Under the pieces are notes generated by a model. The model did no database searches, was not told the origin of the DNA, and saw only the letters and a list, made by a program, of their open reading frames with translations. Source: Citrifermentans bremense (lineage in GTDB: Bacteria; Desulfobacterota; Desulfuromonadia; Geobacterales; Geobacteraceae). Taken from it: a stretch of DNA of 64,000 nt. Below are positions 52,903 through 62,321 of the stretch, in pieces; position 1 is the first letter of the stretch; each line of letters begins with the position of its first letter. Location of the stretch: positions 1,590,001-1,654,000 of the forward strand of contig NZ_AP023213.1 of assembly GCF_014218275.1 (NCBI RefSeq), given 5' to 3'. The position numbers were made by a program, and so were the translations under genes.

Positions 52903-54252
52903 TTAGTAATCGTCGCGGCTGCTCAGGTTCTCGAAGCGGGTGAACTCGCCGCGGAAGGCGAGATGAACCGTTCCGGTCGGGCCGCTCCTGTGCTTGCCGA
53001 TGATGACCTCAGCCTTACCCTTGAGGTCCTCTTTATCCTTCTCGTACACCTCTTCGCGGTAGACGAACATGATGATGTCGGCGTCCTGCTCGATGGCGCC
53101 GGATTCCCTCAAGTCGCTCATCATCGGGCGCTTGTCGGAGCGCTGTTCCAGTCCGCGGTTTAGCTGCGAGAGGGCGATGACCGGGATGCTCAGCTCCTTG
53201 GCGAGTCCCTTGAGCGACCGGGAGATCTCGGAGATCTCCTGCTGCCGGCTTTCGGGGTTCGCACCGCCGCGCATGAGCTGCAGGTAGTCGATGACGATGA
53301 GCCCGATGTTGTGCTCCGCCTTCAGGCGCCTCGCCTTGGAGCGTAGCTCCATGATGGTGATCGAAGGGGTGTCGTCGATGAAGATCTTCGCGTCGTGCAG
53401 CTTGCCGCCGGCCTTGATCAGCTTGGGCCAGTCGTTCTCCACCAGGTGACCGCTTCTGAGTCGACTCAGGTCGACCTTCGCCACGGAGCAAAGGAGCCTC
53501 TCCACCAGCTGCTCCTTGGGCATCTCCAGCGAGAACACGGCGGCGGGGTAGGCTTGGTCGGCGTCGATGGCCGCGTACTGGGCCACGTTGAGGGCGAAGG
53601 TGGTCTTTCCCATCGCCGGGCGCCCGGCGATGATGACCAGGTCGCCGGCGTGGAAACCGGCGGTGAGTTTGTCCAGGTCCGTGTACCCCGTCGGGACGCC
53701 GGTCACCAGCTCCTTCTTCTCGTAGAGGAGCTCGATGTTCTTGATGGTGTCCTTGAGGATGTCGCTCACCTGGTAGTAGGCGGGGCGGATCTTGTTCTCG
53801 GAGATCTCGAAGATCACCTTTTGGGCCGCGTCGAGGAGTTCCTCGGTGTCGACCTTGTCCTCGAACCCCTTGCTGACGATGTCGGTCGCGGCGGAGATGA
53901 GCTTCCTGGTGAGCCACTTCTCCTTCACGATCTTGCAGTAGTAGGAGATGTTGGCCGCCATGGGGACGAAGTCCACCAGCGTCGCCAGGTAGGCCCCGCC
54001 GCCGACCTCTTCCAGCTCCCCCTTCTTCCTGAGGATCGTGGTCATGGTGATCAGGTCGCACGGCTCCCCGCGCTCGTTCAACTCGATCATGGCGCGCAGG
54101 ATCTTCCGGTGGCTCTCCCGGTACAGGTCGTCCGGCACCAGGATCTCGAGGACGCGGTTGATCGCCTCGTTGTCCACCAGGATCCCCCCCAGGATGGACA
54201 TCTCCGCCTCAATGCTCTGCGGGGGCAATTTTCTCATGTCCGTTGCGTTCAT
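52903..54252 (-). CDS. dnaB: Replicative DNA helicase DnaB
   Basis: A 449-residue hexameric helicase of the replication fork. The N-terminal primase-binding domain (about 10-112) opens LPPQSIEAEMSILGG. The RecA-like domain has Walker A GRPAMGKTT (210-218), AVFSLEMP, Walker B LIVIDYLQLM and ALSQLNRGLEQR. No intein is present. The start at 54252 has GAGG about 6 bases upstream and gives the usual family N-terminus; the longer ORF is not conserved-looking. It is alone, with no rplI or dna genes next to it. Confidence 0.95.
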   Translation of the reverse strand: MNATDMRKLPPQSIEAEMSILGGILVDNEAINRVLEILVPDDLYRESHRKILRAMIELNERGEPCDLITMTTILRKKGELEEVGGGAYLATLVDFVPMAANISYYCKIVKEKWLTRKLISAATDIVSKGFEDKVDTEELLDAAQKVIFEISENKIRPAYYQVSDILKDTIKNIELLYEKKELVTGVPTGYTDLDKLTAGFHAGDLVIIAGRPAMGKTTFALNVAQYAAIDADQAYPAAVFSLEMPKEQLVERLLCSVAKVDLSRLRSGHLVENDWPKLIKAGGKLHDAKIFIDDTPSITIMELRSKARRLKAEHNIGLIVIDYLQLMRGGANPESRQQEISEISRSLKGLAKELSIPVIALSQLNRGLEQRSDKRPMMSDLRESGAIEQDADIIMFVYREEVYEKDKEDLKGKAEVIIGKHRSGPTGTVHLAFRGEFTRFENLSSRDDY

Positions 54253-54552
54253 GCGAGACCTCGAAGTGACAGTAACCCTTGCCTGTAGTGCAGCGCGGAC
54301 GGCAGTCCGATGGCGCAGTACAGCCGTCGGATAGTACCTGCATCCGCCCCGGCGGTCAACCAAATTTGGTTTATCCGGCGCTTCCTGTTACCTGGGATGT
54401 GGTTCCTGGAATTCGGTCAAACCTGATTGTGTGGTGCCTGTCAGGCGCTTGCACGCGAACTAAAGTTCCCCCCTCTGCGAAGGGCCTGCGCGCCGTAACA
54501 TTCCCCCCTTTGCGAAGGGGGGACAGGGGGGATTTGCCTTTAGGGTGTTTTG
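54253..54552. other. Noncoding gap between recO and dnaB
   Basis: About 300 bases. It contains the dnaB leader, no clear promoter consensus, and the dispersed repeat at 54464-54539. I see no gene in it. Confidence 0.5.
54464..54539. repeat. Dispersed intergenic repeat (two modules)
   Basis: TTCCCCCCTCTGCGAAGGGC, CTGCGCGCCGTAAC, then TTCCCCCCTTTGCGAAGGGG, GGACAGGGGGGATTTGCC. The second half is nearly identical to the copy at 58635; the first half carries the CTGCGCGCCG module also at 32098. Confidence 0.65.
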
Positions 54553-55191
54553 CTACCCCCCGACCTCCTTCAAAAAGGCGAGCGACCTCAGTTCCCGGTC
54601 CAGGTGCAGGTCGATGGCGGGGTTCAAAAGGAGGTCCGCCTCTCGAAGCAGCGGCTCGGGGAACGATATGGCGCCGAAGCGTCCGGTCTGCATGGCGAGC
54701 GCCAGCAGGCGGGCGGTCTCCTCCGAGATCCCCCTGACCCGCAGGTCGGGCTGGTAACCGAGTATCTTGAGGAGGTTCACGGCGAAGAAGCGACGGTCCG
54801 AAGGGGAGGGGGGGGCCTGGTCCAGCCTTTCCAGGTAGCAGTACAAGAGGCGGAACAGGCGGGGAGCCGGCTCCTCGTCGGGGGTGAGCCGCTCCACCAG
54901 TTCGCAGGCATATGCGGCGCATCCTATCTTGACGAGGTCGGCGCGGATGCCGGGGAAGATGCTGACGATGTCGGCTGAGGAGAGGGTGGTGAGGCTTCCT
55001 CCCAGCTGCAGCTGGAGCTTCAGGTGTGCGAACGCCTCCAGGGCCCCGGCGAAGCGCTTCTTGCTCCGCTTGGCCCCGCGCGCCACCCCCTGCAGCTTCC
55101 CCTGTTCCAGGGTGAAGAAGGTGACGATCCGGTCGGCCTCACCGAAGTCGGTGAGCCGCAGCACTATGCCCTCTGCCTCGGCTTTTCGCAT
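54553..55191 (-). CDS. recO: DNA repair protein RecO
   Basis: A 212-residue RecO. The OB-fold N-terminus [21 protein letters not shown] and the helical C-terminal half with [21 protein letters not shown] fit RecO, which helps load RecA on SSB-coated DNA with RecR. The C-terminal zinc Cys pairs of the classical family are missing, which is common in some clades. The start is uncertain: ATG at 55191, ATG at 55206 and TTG at 55221 are in frame, and none has a strong ribosome site. Next gene downstream of the fused dihydrofolate reductase. Confidence 0.88.
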   Translation of the reverse strand: MRKAEAEGIVLRLTDFGEADRIVTFFTLEQGKLQGVARGAKRSKKRFAGALEAFAHLKLQLQLGGSLTTLSSADIVSIFPGIRADLVKIGCAAYACELVERLTPDEEPAPRLFRLLYCYLERLDQAPPSPSDRRFFAVNLLKILGYQPDLRVRGISEETARLLALAMQTGRFGAISFPEPLLREADLLLNPAIDLHLDRELRSLAFLKEVGG

Positions 55192-55255
55192 CGGTCGAAG
55201 GTACATCGGCCGCAGGATCAAGTCAAGCGGGGAGCGGTGGGAGCAGGAAGCTCCT

Positions 55256-56176
55256 CTACTTGAGGTTCATCCGGTGCAGCATGAGCCCCAGGTACCGGTT
55301 CAGCGGGTGGCTTCTCGGCAGGGACTTGATGGGCTGGAGCTTCCTGGTGCCGCAGCGCGCCAGCTCGGCCAGGAACTCCGGGCCGCCTCCCGCCTTTACC
55401 CCCTTGCGCAGCGTGTCGAGACCCTTGCTCTTGTCGCCGGAGAGGATCAGCACCCTGCCGGTGTTGAGGATGATGCGGATGTTCTTGGGCTCTTGCCACA
55501 GCGCCTTTTCCGCCATTTCCCGCGCCTGGCGCGCTTCGCCGCCGCTTTTGATCAGGCTGAAGGCCAGGTCGGAGGCGGTTTCCGGGTTCTCCTCTAGCGT
55601 CTGTGCCTGTTCGAAGCAGCGCCGGGCGAGGAAGAAGAGCTGGCGGTTCAGCGCCTCCCGTCCCTTGCGGCGCAGCTGCTGGGCGTCCACCCCCGCCTCG
55701 ACCCGTTCCACCTTCTCCATGACCACGAAGGAGGAAGGGGGGGTGGTGTCTGGGAATTCCTCCCGGTGCAGCTCGACGAACCCGGCAGGCAGCTCGGGGA
55801 ATAAGACGTCCCCCTGGTAGTTGCCGTGGACGATGGTCAGGTAGACCCTCTGGCAAAGCGGCAGCGCCTCCTCGAAGACTTCGCCGCCGCCGCAGATGAA
55901 GACCTCCTCCTCGCCCTCAGCCGCGGCGATAGCCGCGTGGAGGTTGCGGGCGATCTCGCACCCCTCGATCTGCGACCCCCTCCTAGTGAGCACGATGTTG
56001 CGGCGCCCGACGAGGGGCTGCCCTATCGACTCGTAGGTCTTCCTCCCCATGATGACGGCATGCCCCATGGTGATGGAGCGAAAGCGCGTCAGGTCGGAGG
56101 GGATATTCCAGGGGAGCCTGCCGTCCGCCCCGATTACCCTGTTGTCAGACATGGCCGCTATGGTCGAGATGATCAT
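55256..56176 (-). CDS. Dihydrofolate reductase fused to a TPR-like tail
   Basis: A 306-residue protein. Residues 1-158 are a complete dihydrofolate reductase ([28 protein letters not shown] with the catalytic acid region, [33 protein letters not shown] end) that reduces dihydrofolate with NADPH. From about 165 on there is a helical tail ([51 protein letters not shown]) of two to three TPR-like repeats, ending [19 protein letters not shown]. Normal FolA stops near 160-170. No stop or frameshift separates the parts. ATG at 56176 has GGAGG 5 bases upstream. No thyA nearby. Confidence 0.9.
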   Translation of the reverse strand: MIISTIAAMSDNRVIGADGRLPWNIPSDLTRFRSITMGHAVIMGRKTYESIGQPLVGRRNIVLTRRGSQIEGCEIARNLHAAIAAAEGEEEVFICGGGEVFEEALPLCQRVYLTIVHGNYQGDVLFPELPAGFVELHREEFPDTTPPSSFVVMEKVERVEAGVDAQQLRRKGREALNRQLFFLARRCFEQAQTLEENPETASDLAFSLIKSGGEARQAREMAEKALWQEPKNIRIILNTGRVLILSGDKSKGLDTLRKGVKAGGGPEFLAELARCGTRKLQPIKSLPRSHPLNRYLGLMLHRMNLK

Positions 56177-56199
56177 CATGACCTCCGGGGTCGTGGAAA

Positions 56200-56235
56200 G
56201 TCCCCCTTTTGGAAAAGGGGATTTAGGGGGATTTA
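56200..56235. repeat. Short hairpin repeat overlapping the mutS2 3' end
   Basis: GTCCCCCTTTTGGAAAAGGGGATTTAGGGGGATTTAA in parts: a CCCCCTTTT arm, GGAAAAGGGG arm and GGGGGATTT tail. It is similar in layout to the C-run/G-run module of the dispersed family and lies between folA-TPR and mutS2. Confidence 0.5.
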
Positions 56236-58584
56236 ACGCAGGGTCACCACCGTCACCCCGTCACCCCCCTCGAACCGCTCGCCGGTGCGGAAGGAGGCTA
56301 CCAGCGGATGGTCGGCCAGGTAGCTTCGCACCCCCTTCATCAGGGCGCCGGTACCCTTGCCGTGGACGATGCGCAGCTCCGAGATCCGGTCCAGCGCCGC
56401 GTGGTTCAAAAACGGTTCCAGGACACCGATCGCCTCCTCCACCCGCATACCCAAAAGGTTGATGGTGGAGGCGGGTTCCGCTTGCTCCTGCTCCTTGGCC
56501 TGCTGCTTCTCGCGGCGCTTCTGTACCTTCTTCGGCTCTTTGCCCTTGGGCTTTAGCAGAGAGGCGACCTGCACCTCCATCTCCATGCTCCCCGCGCGTA
56601 CCCGCGCCTTCCCTGCGCGCGTATCGATGGCGAGGACGGTGGCGTCGCAGTTGAGCGGCTTGACGAAGAGGACGTCCCCGACAGCCACCTTTTCCGGATC
56701 CACGCTCTCCTCGGGGTGCAACTCCTCCAGCGCCTTTTCCACCTCGTTCGCCGCCTGGTCCAGCTTCTCCTTCGCCTCCCGCGTCTTGGCCTTCTCGCGC
56801 TTGGCCTCTTCCAAAAGGGCGGCAACGTCGCGCTTTGCCTTCCAGATGATCTGCTGCGCTTCCAGGTATCCCTTTTCCTTGGCGTCCTTCACCATTTGGG
56901 CCGCCTCCTCGCTTCTGTCCACCAGGTTGCGCTCGGCGCGGGCGACCTTTTCCTCCCTCTCCGCCATGTCCGCCAAGGCGCCCTCCAGTTGGGCCCTCTT
57001 CTCCTTCAGGTCGCGCAAAAGGGCGTGGAAATCGGCCTCCATGGTCCCGATCATACCCCGGGCGAAGCGCACCACGCGCTCGGGAAGCCCGTAGCGGCTG
57101 GCGATCTCGAGGGCGTGCGATTCGCCGGGTTCCCCGACCACCAGCCGGTAGAGCGGCGCCAGCTTGTCGCGGTCAAACGCCATGGCGGCGTTCACCATCC
57201 CCTGTTCGCGCTGCACGAAGCCGATGATCTCGGTCAGGTGCGTGGTGGCGACGACGAGCGCCCCCTGGTTCTGCAGCTCTTTCAGGACGGCGCAGGCGAT
57301 GGCCGCCCCCTGGCCCGGCTCGGTGCCGGTTCCCAGCTCGTCCAGGAGCACCAGCGCGCCCTGGTCGGCCTCCTCGATGATGCTGGAGATCTTCGAGATG
57401 TGGGCGGAGAAGGTCGAGAGGCTCTCCTCTATCGACTGCTCGTCCCCGATGTCCACCAGTATGCTCCGCACCAGGGGGAGCACGGTGCCGGGAAGCGCAG
57501 GGACCGGCATGCCGCAAAGTGCCATGACGCTGAGAAGCCCGGCGCTCTTGATGGCGATGGTCTTGCCGCCGGTGTTGGGGCCGGTGACCACCATGACCCG
57601 GTTCTCTGCGGCAATCTCCAGGTCGAGGGGTACCACCTCCTTACCCAGCAGGGTGAGGATCGGGTGGCGCGCAGATTTCAGCAGTATGGCAGGGGTGGCC
57701 GAGATCACCGGGGTTTCGCACTTGAGCTTGTCGCTCAAGGCGGCGATGCAGTTGAGGATGTCCAGGCGCACCAGCGCCTCGAACTGCTCCTGGATCTGCT
57801 CGGCGTCCTCGCGGATCCAGTTGCAGATCTGCCTGACGATCCTGATCTCCTCGGCCCTCTCGTCGGCTACCAGGTTCTCCAGCTCGTTGGCAAGACCGAT
57901 GATCTCCAAGGGCTCCATGAACGCGGTCTCGCCCGAGTTGGAGACGTCGTGCACGACGCCTGGAACCATTCCCTTCGAGTCCATGCGCACCGGGATGACC
58001 CAGCGACCGGACCTCTGGGTGATGAAGTCGTCCTGCAGGAAGATGGCGGTGTGGCGCTCGCGGACGATCTCCTCCAGCCTCTTCTTGATGCGGGCGGTGA
58101 GCCCTTTCTTGCGGCCGCGGATGTCCGCCAGGAGTCTCGACGCAGTGTCGAGGATCTCACCTTCCTCGTTGACCGTGTGCTCCAGCGGGTTCAAGAGGTC
58201 CGGGAAACCGGTGACGGAGCCCGCCTGCGAGAGAAGCAGCGGGATGTCGGTGCGAAAGCCAAGCTGCGCGGCGATGGCGCCCATCACCCGCAGCGTCGGG
58301 ATGAAGCGCTGCAGCTCCAGCGGCGAGATGACGGCGCCGGTCGGGCGGACCGCTTTCACCTGCGGGGTGATGTCCTCGAACTCAGAGAGCTTTAGCGCTA
58401 TGCCGAGCCGGGTGAGCTTGCGCACCTCTTCGACGAGCCCTAGGCGGAGCTCGATCTCCTGCCGCTCTGCCAGAGGTTTTAAGGATAGCGCCCCGAGGTG
58501 GGAGGCGTCGCAGTGTGCATAAGAGGCGACCGTATCGAGTATCTTGTCGAACTCCAGCCGCTTGAGTGTATCGGTACTGATCAT
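56233..58584 (-). CDS. mutS2: Endonuclease MutS2 (RqcU)
   Basis: A 783-residue MutS2. It has an N-terminal clamp/core region (1-325), ATPase with Walker A GPNTGGKT (335-342), DIGDEQSIEESLSTFSAH, Walker B LVLLDELGTGTEP, then a long coiled-coil and KOW-like segment (about 510-680), and a C-terminal Smr nuclease domain (about 708-783) with INLLGMRVEEA and IVHGKGTGALMKGVR. The Smr residues H and GxG are intact. In Gram-positives the protein splits collided ribosomes; a role in suppressing recombination has been described elsewhere. The start is ATG at 58584. Confidence 0.94.
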   Translation of the reverse strand: MISTDTLKRLEFDKILDTVASYAHCDASHLGALSLKPLAERQEIELRLGLVEEVRKLTRLGIALKLSEFEDITPQVKAVRPTGAVISPLELQRFIPTLRVMGAIAAQLGFRTDIPLLLSQAGSVTGFPDLLNPLEHTVNEEGEILDTASRLLADIRGRKKGLTARIKKRLEEIVRERHTAIFLQDDFITQRSGRWVIPVRMDSKGMVPGVVHDVSNSGETAFMEPLEIIGLANELENLVADERAEEIRIVRQICNWIREDAEQIQEQFEALVRLDILNCIAALSDKLKCETPVISATPAILLKSARHPILTLLGKEVVPLDLEIAAENRVMVVTGPNTGGKTIAIKSAGLLSVMALCGMPVPALPGTVLPLVRSILVDIGDEQSIEESLSTFSAHISKISSIIEEADQGALVLLDELGTGTEPGQGAAIACAVLKELQNQGALVVATTHLTEIIGFVQREQGMVNAAMAFDRDKLAPLYRLVVGEPGESHALEIASRYGLPERVVRFARGMIGTMEADFHALLRDLKEKRAQLEGALADMAEREEKVARAERNLVDRSEEAAQMVKDAKEKGYLEAQQIIWKAKRDVAALLEEAKREKAKTREAKEKLDQAANEVEKALEELHPEESVDPEKVAVGDVLFVKPLNCDATVLAIDTRAGKARVRAGSMEMEVQVASLLKPKGKEPKKVQKRREKQQAKEQEQAEPASTINLLGMRVEEAIGVLEPFLNHAALDRISELRIVHGKGTGALMKGVRSYLADHPLVASFRTGERFEGGDGVTVVTLR

Positions 58585-58634
58585 CTAAATGACTCCGGGG
58601 GTAGCAAGGGTAGATTGAAACTGGGGCAAATTTA

Positions 58635-58699
58635 CCCACCAAGCGTTGCACGAGACCTTACGTTCCCCCCTTTGCGAAGGGGGGACAGGGGGGATTTGC
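58635..58699. repeat. Dispersed intergenic repeat, canonical copy
   Basis: CCCACCAAGCGTTGCACGAG, ACCTTA, then CGTTCCCCCCTTTGCGAAGG, GGGGACAGGGGGGATTTGC. The first 20 bases recur at 31974 (one mismatch) and the hairpin part recurs at 54500. Confidence 0.7.
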
Positions 58700-58717
58700 T
58701 TTTCCTGCTAATCAAAA

Positions 58718-59905
58718 TTACAAAAACCAAGCTACTGGACTGAAAAGCCGCTCCAGTACGCGTACCGACCATCCGCGCTTTTCGTGCTCGTGCAGGACGA
58801 TGCGGCGGGCGCCGGCCAGGTCGAATTCCAGCATCTGCTCAACCTGTGCGCCGAAATTCTGGCTGTCGACGACGACGTTCAACTCGTAGTTGCGGTGGAA
58901 GCTCCTGAGGTCCATGTTGGCGGAGCCGACCATGGTCCAGCTGCCATCTATGAGCAGCACCTTTGCATGCAAGACGGCGGAGTTCATCTCGCAGATCTCG
59001 ATGCCGTTCTTCAGTAGCTGTGCGTAATAGGTCCTGCTGACCAGGCGCACCAGCGGGACGTCGCTTTTGTGAGGCAGGAGCAGCCGCACCCTCACGCCGC
59101 GCCCCGCCGCACGCAAAAGCGAGCGGATCACCCGGGGACCTGGGACGAAGTAGGGGTTCGCTATGGTGACGCTCTCGGAGGCGCCGGCTATGGCGACGCG
59201 GAAGGCGCTCCTGATGAAGCTCCGCTTGTGGTGCGGGCCGCCGTTGATCACCATGACCTTCGCGTCCCCGGCCACCTCCGGCCGCGGGCCGGGATCGCAG
59301 CCGGTGGGGGCGCTGCCGCACTCCCCTGTCCAGGTCTCCTGGAACAGCCTCAAAAGCTCCAGCCCCACATCCCCTTCGATGCGCAGGCCGACGTCGCGCC
59401 ACTTGGTACGCTTCTTCCCGAGGCCCGAATAGACGTTGGCGATGTTCATGCCGCCGGTGAAGACGCACCAACCGTCGATGACCGCGAGCTTTCGATGGTC
59501 CCTCTTGTCGAACCAGGCGAGTCCTTTGCGGAAGGGGGGAGGGTTGAAGGCCCGGCAGCAGACCCCCCCCTTTGAAAGCCTCTTGAAGAAGGCGGCGGGG
59601 GTGTCGAAACAGCCGATGTAGTCGTACAAAAGGTAAACCCGCACCCCCCGGGCCGCCGCGGCCAGGAGCGCCTCCGCCATCAGGCGGCCGGTCTCGTCGT
59701 CGGCAACGGTGTAAAACTCAAGACAGATGCTGGTCGTGGCCTTGGGGATCGCGTCGAAGAGGGCGGGAAAAAAGTCTGAGCCGTAACGATACAGCGTGGC
59801 GCGGTTGCCACCAAAGGAAACAGCCTCCGTGTTCCTCCTGAAGAAGTCGAAGAACTTCTTCGTTTGGAACAGCAACTGCTTTCTTTTTCGCCGGATGCTG
59901 GTCAT
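58718..59905 (-). CDS. Phospholipase D-family cardiolipin synthase-like protein
   Basis: A 395-residue PLD-superfamily protein with two catalytic HKD motifs: DHRKLAVIDG (near residue 136) and HAKVLLIDG (near 314), each followed by a GGMN or GSANMD motif. The layout FEFYTVADDETGR, YDYIG and the second-half NPYFVPGP match bacterial cardiolipin synthases (ClsB-like, without N-terminal membrane helices). It would join two phosphatidylglycerols or transfer phosphatidyl groups. A role in polar lipid synthesis at the membrane is likely; the exact acceptor is unknown. Confidence 0.88.
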   Translation of the reverse strand: MTSIRRKRKQLLFQTKKFFDFFRRNTEAVSFGGNRATLYRYGSDFFPALFDAIPKATTSICLEFYTVADDETGRLMAEALLAAAARGVRVYLLYDYIGCFDTPAAFFKRLSKGGVCCRAFNPPPFRKGLAWFDKRDHRKLAVIDGWCVFTGGMNIANVYSGLGKKRTKWRDVGLRIEGDVGLELLRLFQETWTGECGSAPTGCDPGPRPEVAGDAKVMVINGGPHHKRSFIRSAFRVAIAGASESVTIANPYFVPGPRVIRSLLRAAGRGVRVRLLLPHKSDVPLVRLVSRTYYAQLLKNGIEICEMNSAVLHAKVLLIDGSWTMVGSANMDLRSFHRNYELNVVVDSQNFGAQVEQMLEFDLAGARRIVLHEHEKRGWSVRVLERLFSPVAWFL

Positions 59906-59936
59906 CGTTAGCGAGCCTGCCTTTCCTATAAGCGAA

Positions 59937-59975
59937 GAAGCGCGGAAATAACGTCGATGGCATTACTTCCGCGCT
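59937..59975 (-). terminator. Terminator hairpin after the NifU-C-like gene
   Basis: GAAGCGCGGAAATAA pairs with TTACTTCCGCGCTTC (one mismatch) around an 11-base loop. It follows the NifU-C-like gene on the minus strand by about 30 bases. The T-run is weak. Confidence 0.55.
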
Positions 59976-60004
59976 TCAGGTATTGCGGCTAAGAAGTCGC
60001 TCTG

Positions 60005-60226
60005 TTAGACGGCGACTACTTCCTTGATGCCGGGAACCTTGTCTTTGATGGTTCTTTCGATCCCCATCTTGAGAGTCATGGTGGACATGGGGCAGTGGCC
60101 GCAAGCACCGACGAGGCGCACTTTGACAATGCCGTCTTCCGTAACTTCAACAAGTTCCACGTCGCCGCCGTCTGCCTGCAGTGCGGGACGGATTTGTTCC
60201 AGAATTGCTTTTACTTCTTCGGTCAT
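60005..60226 (-). CDS. NifU C-terminal-like FeS scaffold protein
   Basis: A 73-residue single-domain protein of the NifU-C (Nfu) family. It has the typical [17 protein letters not shown] start and the cluster-binding CGHCP motif (Cys near 42 and 45). Such proteins carry 4Fe-4S clusters between assembly and target proteins. No nif, isc or suf genes flank it. The ATG at 60226 has AGGAGTAA just upstream. Confidence 0.92.
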   Translation of the reverse strand: MTEEVKAILEQIRPALQADGGDVELVEVTEDGIVKVRLVGACGHCPMSTMTLKMGIERTIKDKVPGIKEVVAV

Positions 60227-60328
60227 TTACTCCTCCAATTGGTCTGGGTTAGCAACAGGAACGAGTTTATAGGATTTTTTCGCGAAATGCAAAGAAAGGT
60301 GTGTCTAATACTCCCTCCCCCAGCGAAC

Positions 60329-61729
60329 TCAACCCTTGCCGTGTACGCCCGGTGTGGTGAGCGGGAAGGGCGCCAGTACCTGGTCCAGTTCCGCCTCGGT
60401 CAGTATGCCGCGCTCAAGTATCACCTGTCTGATGCTCTTGCCGCTTTTGGCCGACTCCTTGGCGACCTCGGCCGCCGCAGCGTAGCCGATGCTGGGCGCG
60501 AGCACGGTGGCAAGCCCAACCGACTGGTCCAGGTAGTTGCGGCAGCGTTCCTCGTTGGCGCTGATGCCGGCGACGCATAAGGTGGTGAACTGATGCACCA
60601 CGTTCTTCAGTATCTCCAGTGAGAAGAGCGTGTTGAAGGCGATCACCGGCATCATCACGTTCAGCTCCAACTGCCCCGCTTGCGCAGCCATGGCGACGGT
60701 CAGGTCCGCGCCGACCACCTGGAAGCAGACCATGGTTGTCACCTCCGGCATGACCGGGTTCACCTTCCCCGGCATGATGGAGGAGCCGGGCTGCATCGCC
60801 GGGAGGTTGATCTCGCCCAAGCCGGTCCTTGGCCCCGAGGAGAGAAGCCTTAAGTCGTTGGCGATCCGGATCAGGTTGAGAGCGGTTCCCTTCAGGGCGG
60901 AGCTGAGCGCGACGAATGGGTCCATGTTCTGCATCCGCTCGACCAGGTTCCCGCCACGGCTGACCTCCTGCCCGGTCTCGCGGGCGAGCCCCAGCACGAT
61001 TTCGTCGATGAAGGCCTCCTCCGCATTCAAACCGGTGCCGACCGCCGTCCCGCCGATGCCCAGCTCCCTCAGGGCGGGAAGGGCCCGCTCGATGCCGGCG
61101 CGGTTGTTCGCTATGGCCTTGCCATAGGCGGCGAACTCCTGCCCCAGGCGGATGGGGACCGCGTCCTGCAAATGCGTGCGCCCGGACTTGAGTATCCCGT
61201 CGAACTCCTTACCCTTCTGCTCAAAGGCAGCGGAAAGGGCGGAAAGTTCCGTCATCGTCTGCTCGGCCAGTTCCAGCGCGGCAAGCCGCATCGCCGTCGG
61301 GAAGACGTCGTTGGTGGACTGGGCCATGTTGACGTGGTCGTTGGGGTTGACCCGCGAGTAGTCGCCGGGCTTGCTGCCCAGGATCTCAGCGGCGCGGTTT
61401 GCCAGCACTTCGTTCACGTTCATGTTGTGCGAGGTCCCGGCGCCGGCCTGGAAGGGGTCGACCACGAACTGGTCGGCGAACGCCCCGGAAAGGACCTCGT
61501 CTGCCGCCTTTACGATGGCGCCTCCCAACTCGGCGTCGAGCCTGCCGGTCGCCATGTTCGCCCGTGCGGCGCACTTCTTTATCCTCACCGTGGACCGGAC
61601 CAGCGCGCGGTGCGGCTTCAGGCCGGAAATGGGGAAGTTGGCGACGGCCCTCTGGGTCTGGGCCCCGTAATAAGCCCCCTCCGGCACCTCTACCACTCCC
61701 ATGGTGTCTTTTTCGAGTCGTGTTGCCAT
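60329..61729 (-). CDS. aspA: Aspartate ammonia-lyase
   Basis: A 466-residue member of the fumarase/aspartase superfamily. It has the early TMGVVEVPEGAYYGAQTQRAVANFPISG, DQFVVDPFQAGAGTSHNMNVNEVLANRAAE and the catalytic SS loop GSSIMPGKVNPVMPE (near residue 320). The sequence fits AspA (aspartate to fumarate plus ammonia) better than class II fumarase, but eye inspection cannot settle it fully. C-terminal EAELDQVLAPF is standard. Transcribed before the NifU-C-like gene on the same strand, 102 bases apart. Confidence 0.85.
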   Translation of the reverse strand: MATRLEKDTMGVVEVPEGAYYGAQTQRAVANFPISGLKPHRALVRSTVRIKKCAARANMATGRLDAELGGAIVKAADEVLSGAFADQFVVDPFQAGAGTSHNMNVNEVLANRAAEILGSKPGDYSRVNPNDHVNMAQSTNDVFPTAMRLAALELAEQTMTELSALSAAFEQKGKEFDGILKSGRTHLQDAVPIRLGQEFAAYGKAIANNRAGIERALPALRELGIGGTAVGTGLNAEEAFIDEIVLGLARETGQEVSRGGNLVERMQNMDPFVALSSALKGTALNLIRIANDLRLLSSGPRTGLGEINLPAMQPGSSIMPGKVNPVMPEVTTMVCFQVVGADLTVAMAAQAGQLELNVMMPVIAFNTLFSLEILKNVVHQFTTLCVAGISANEERCRNYLDQSVGLATVLAPSIGYAAAAEVAKESAKSGKSIRQVILERGILTEAELDQVLAPFPLTTPGVHGKG

Positions 61730-61756
61730 GTCTGCTCCTTATTTGGGGAGAGGCGG

Positions 61757-62221
61757 CTAGCTGAAACGCCCTTCCAGAAAATTCAGCTTCTCGGAGATCA
61801 CACGCAGGTGCTCTTCCTCCTCGCGGCGCAGGGCCTCCACCATCGTTCTGCCGACGGGGTCGGTGGTCTTGCCCAGCAAATCATCGAAGTAGTCGATCCC
61901 TTTCTGCTCGATTTCCAGGGCCAGGCGCAGCGCCTCGACGTCCCCGGTCTCGAAACCTACTGGGGGCTCTCCGCCAGGGGGGGCAAGTTCGATGGTTGAG
62001 CCTGCGTAAAAGACCCAGCTTCCGCCAGCGTCAAGAGCCTTGTAGATTTCGGCGAGCTTCAGGTAATGAGTCTCCTCGCTGTCGGCGAGCCACCTGAAGA
62101 TCCTTCTGCCTTCGGGATTGAAAGTCTTGTGTGCCGCGTCTACATAGAAGTCGAACGTTTCCTTCTCCATCTCCATCCCGAGCATCAGTGCATCCAGCAT
62201 AGACTTTCTACTTTCACTCAT
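61757..62221 (-). CDS. Ferritin-like di-iron protein
   Basis: A 154-residue four-helix protein of the ferritin-like (rubrerythrin-related) superfamily. Iron-ligand motifs are visible as GMEMEKETFDFY, DSEETHYLKL, ALEIEQKGIDYFD and REEEEHLRV, giving Glu/His pairs in helices 1-4. There is no C-terminal rubredoxin domain. In anaerobes such proteins usually act in peroxide or oxygen defence. It lies 27 bases upstream of the aspartase gene, likely in one operon with it. Confidence 0.87.
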   Translation of the reverse strand: MSESRKSMLDALMLGMEMEKETFDFYVDAAHKTFNPEGRRIFRWLADSEETHYLKLAEIYKALDAGGSWVFYAGSTIELAPPGGEPPVGFETGDVEALRLALEIEQKGIDYFDDLLGKTTDPVGRTMVEALRREEEEHLRVISEKLNFLEGRFS

Positions 62222-62321
62222 AGCGTCTTCTTCCTTTCGCCTTTTTGAGTTCTTGCCGAACGCGCAAAAGAGACACTGCCGGCATCACGTGTCAAGTATT
62301 CTAGCTGACGCGGTTTGCCAG

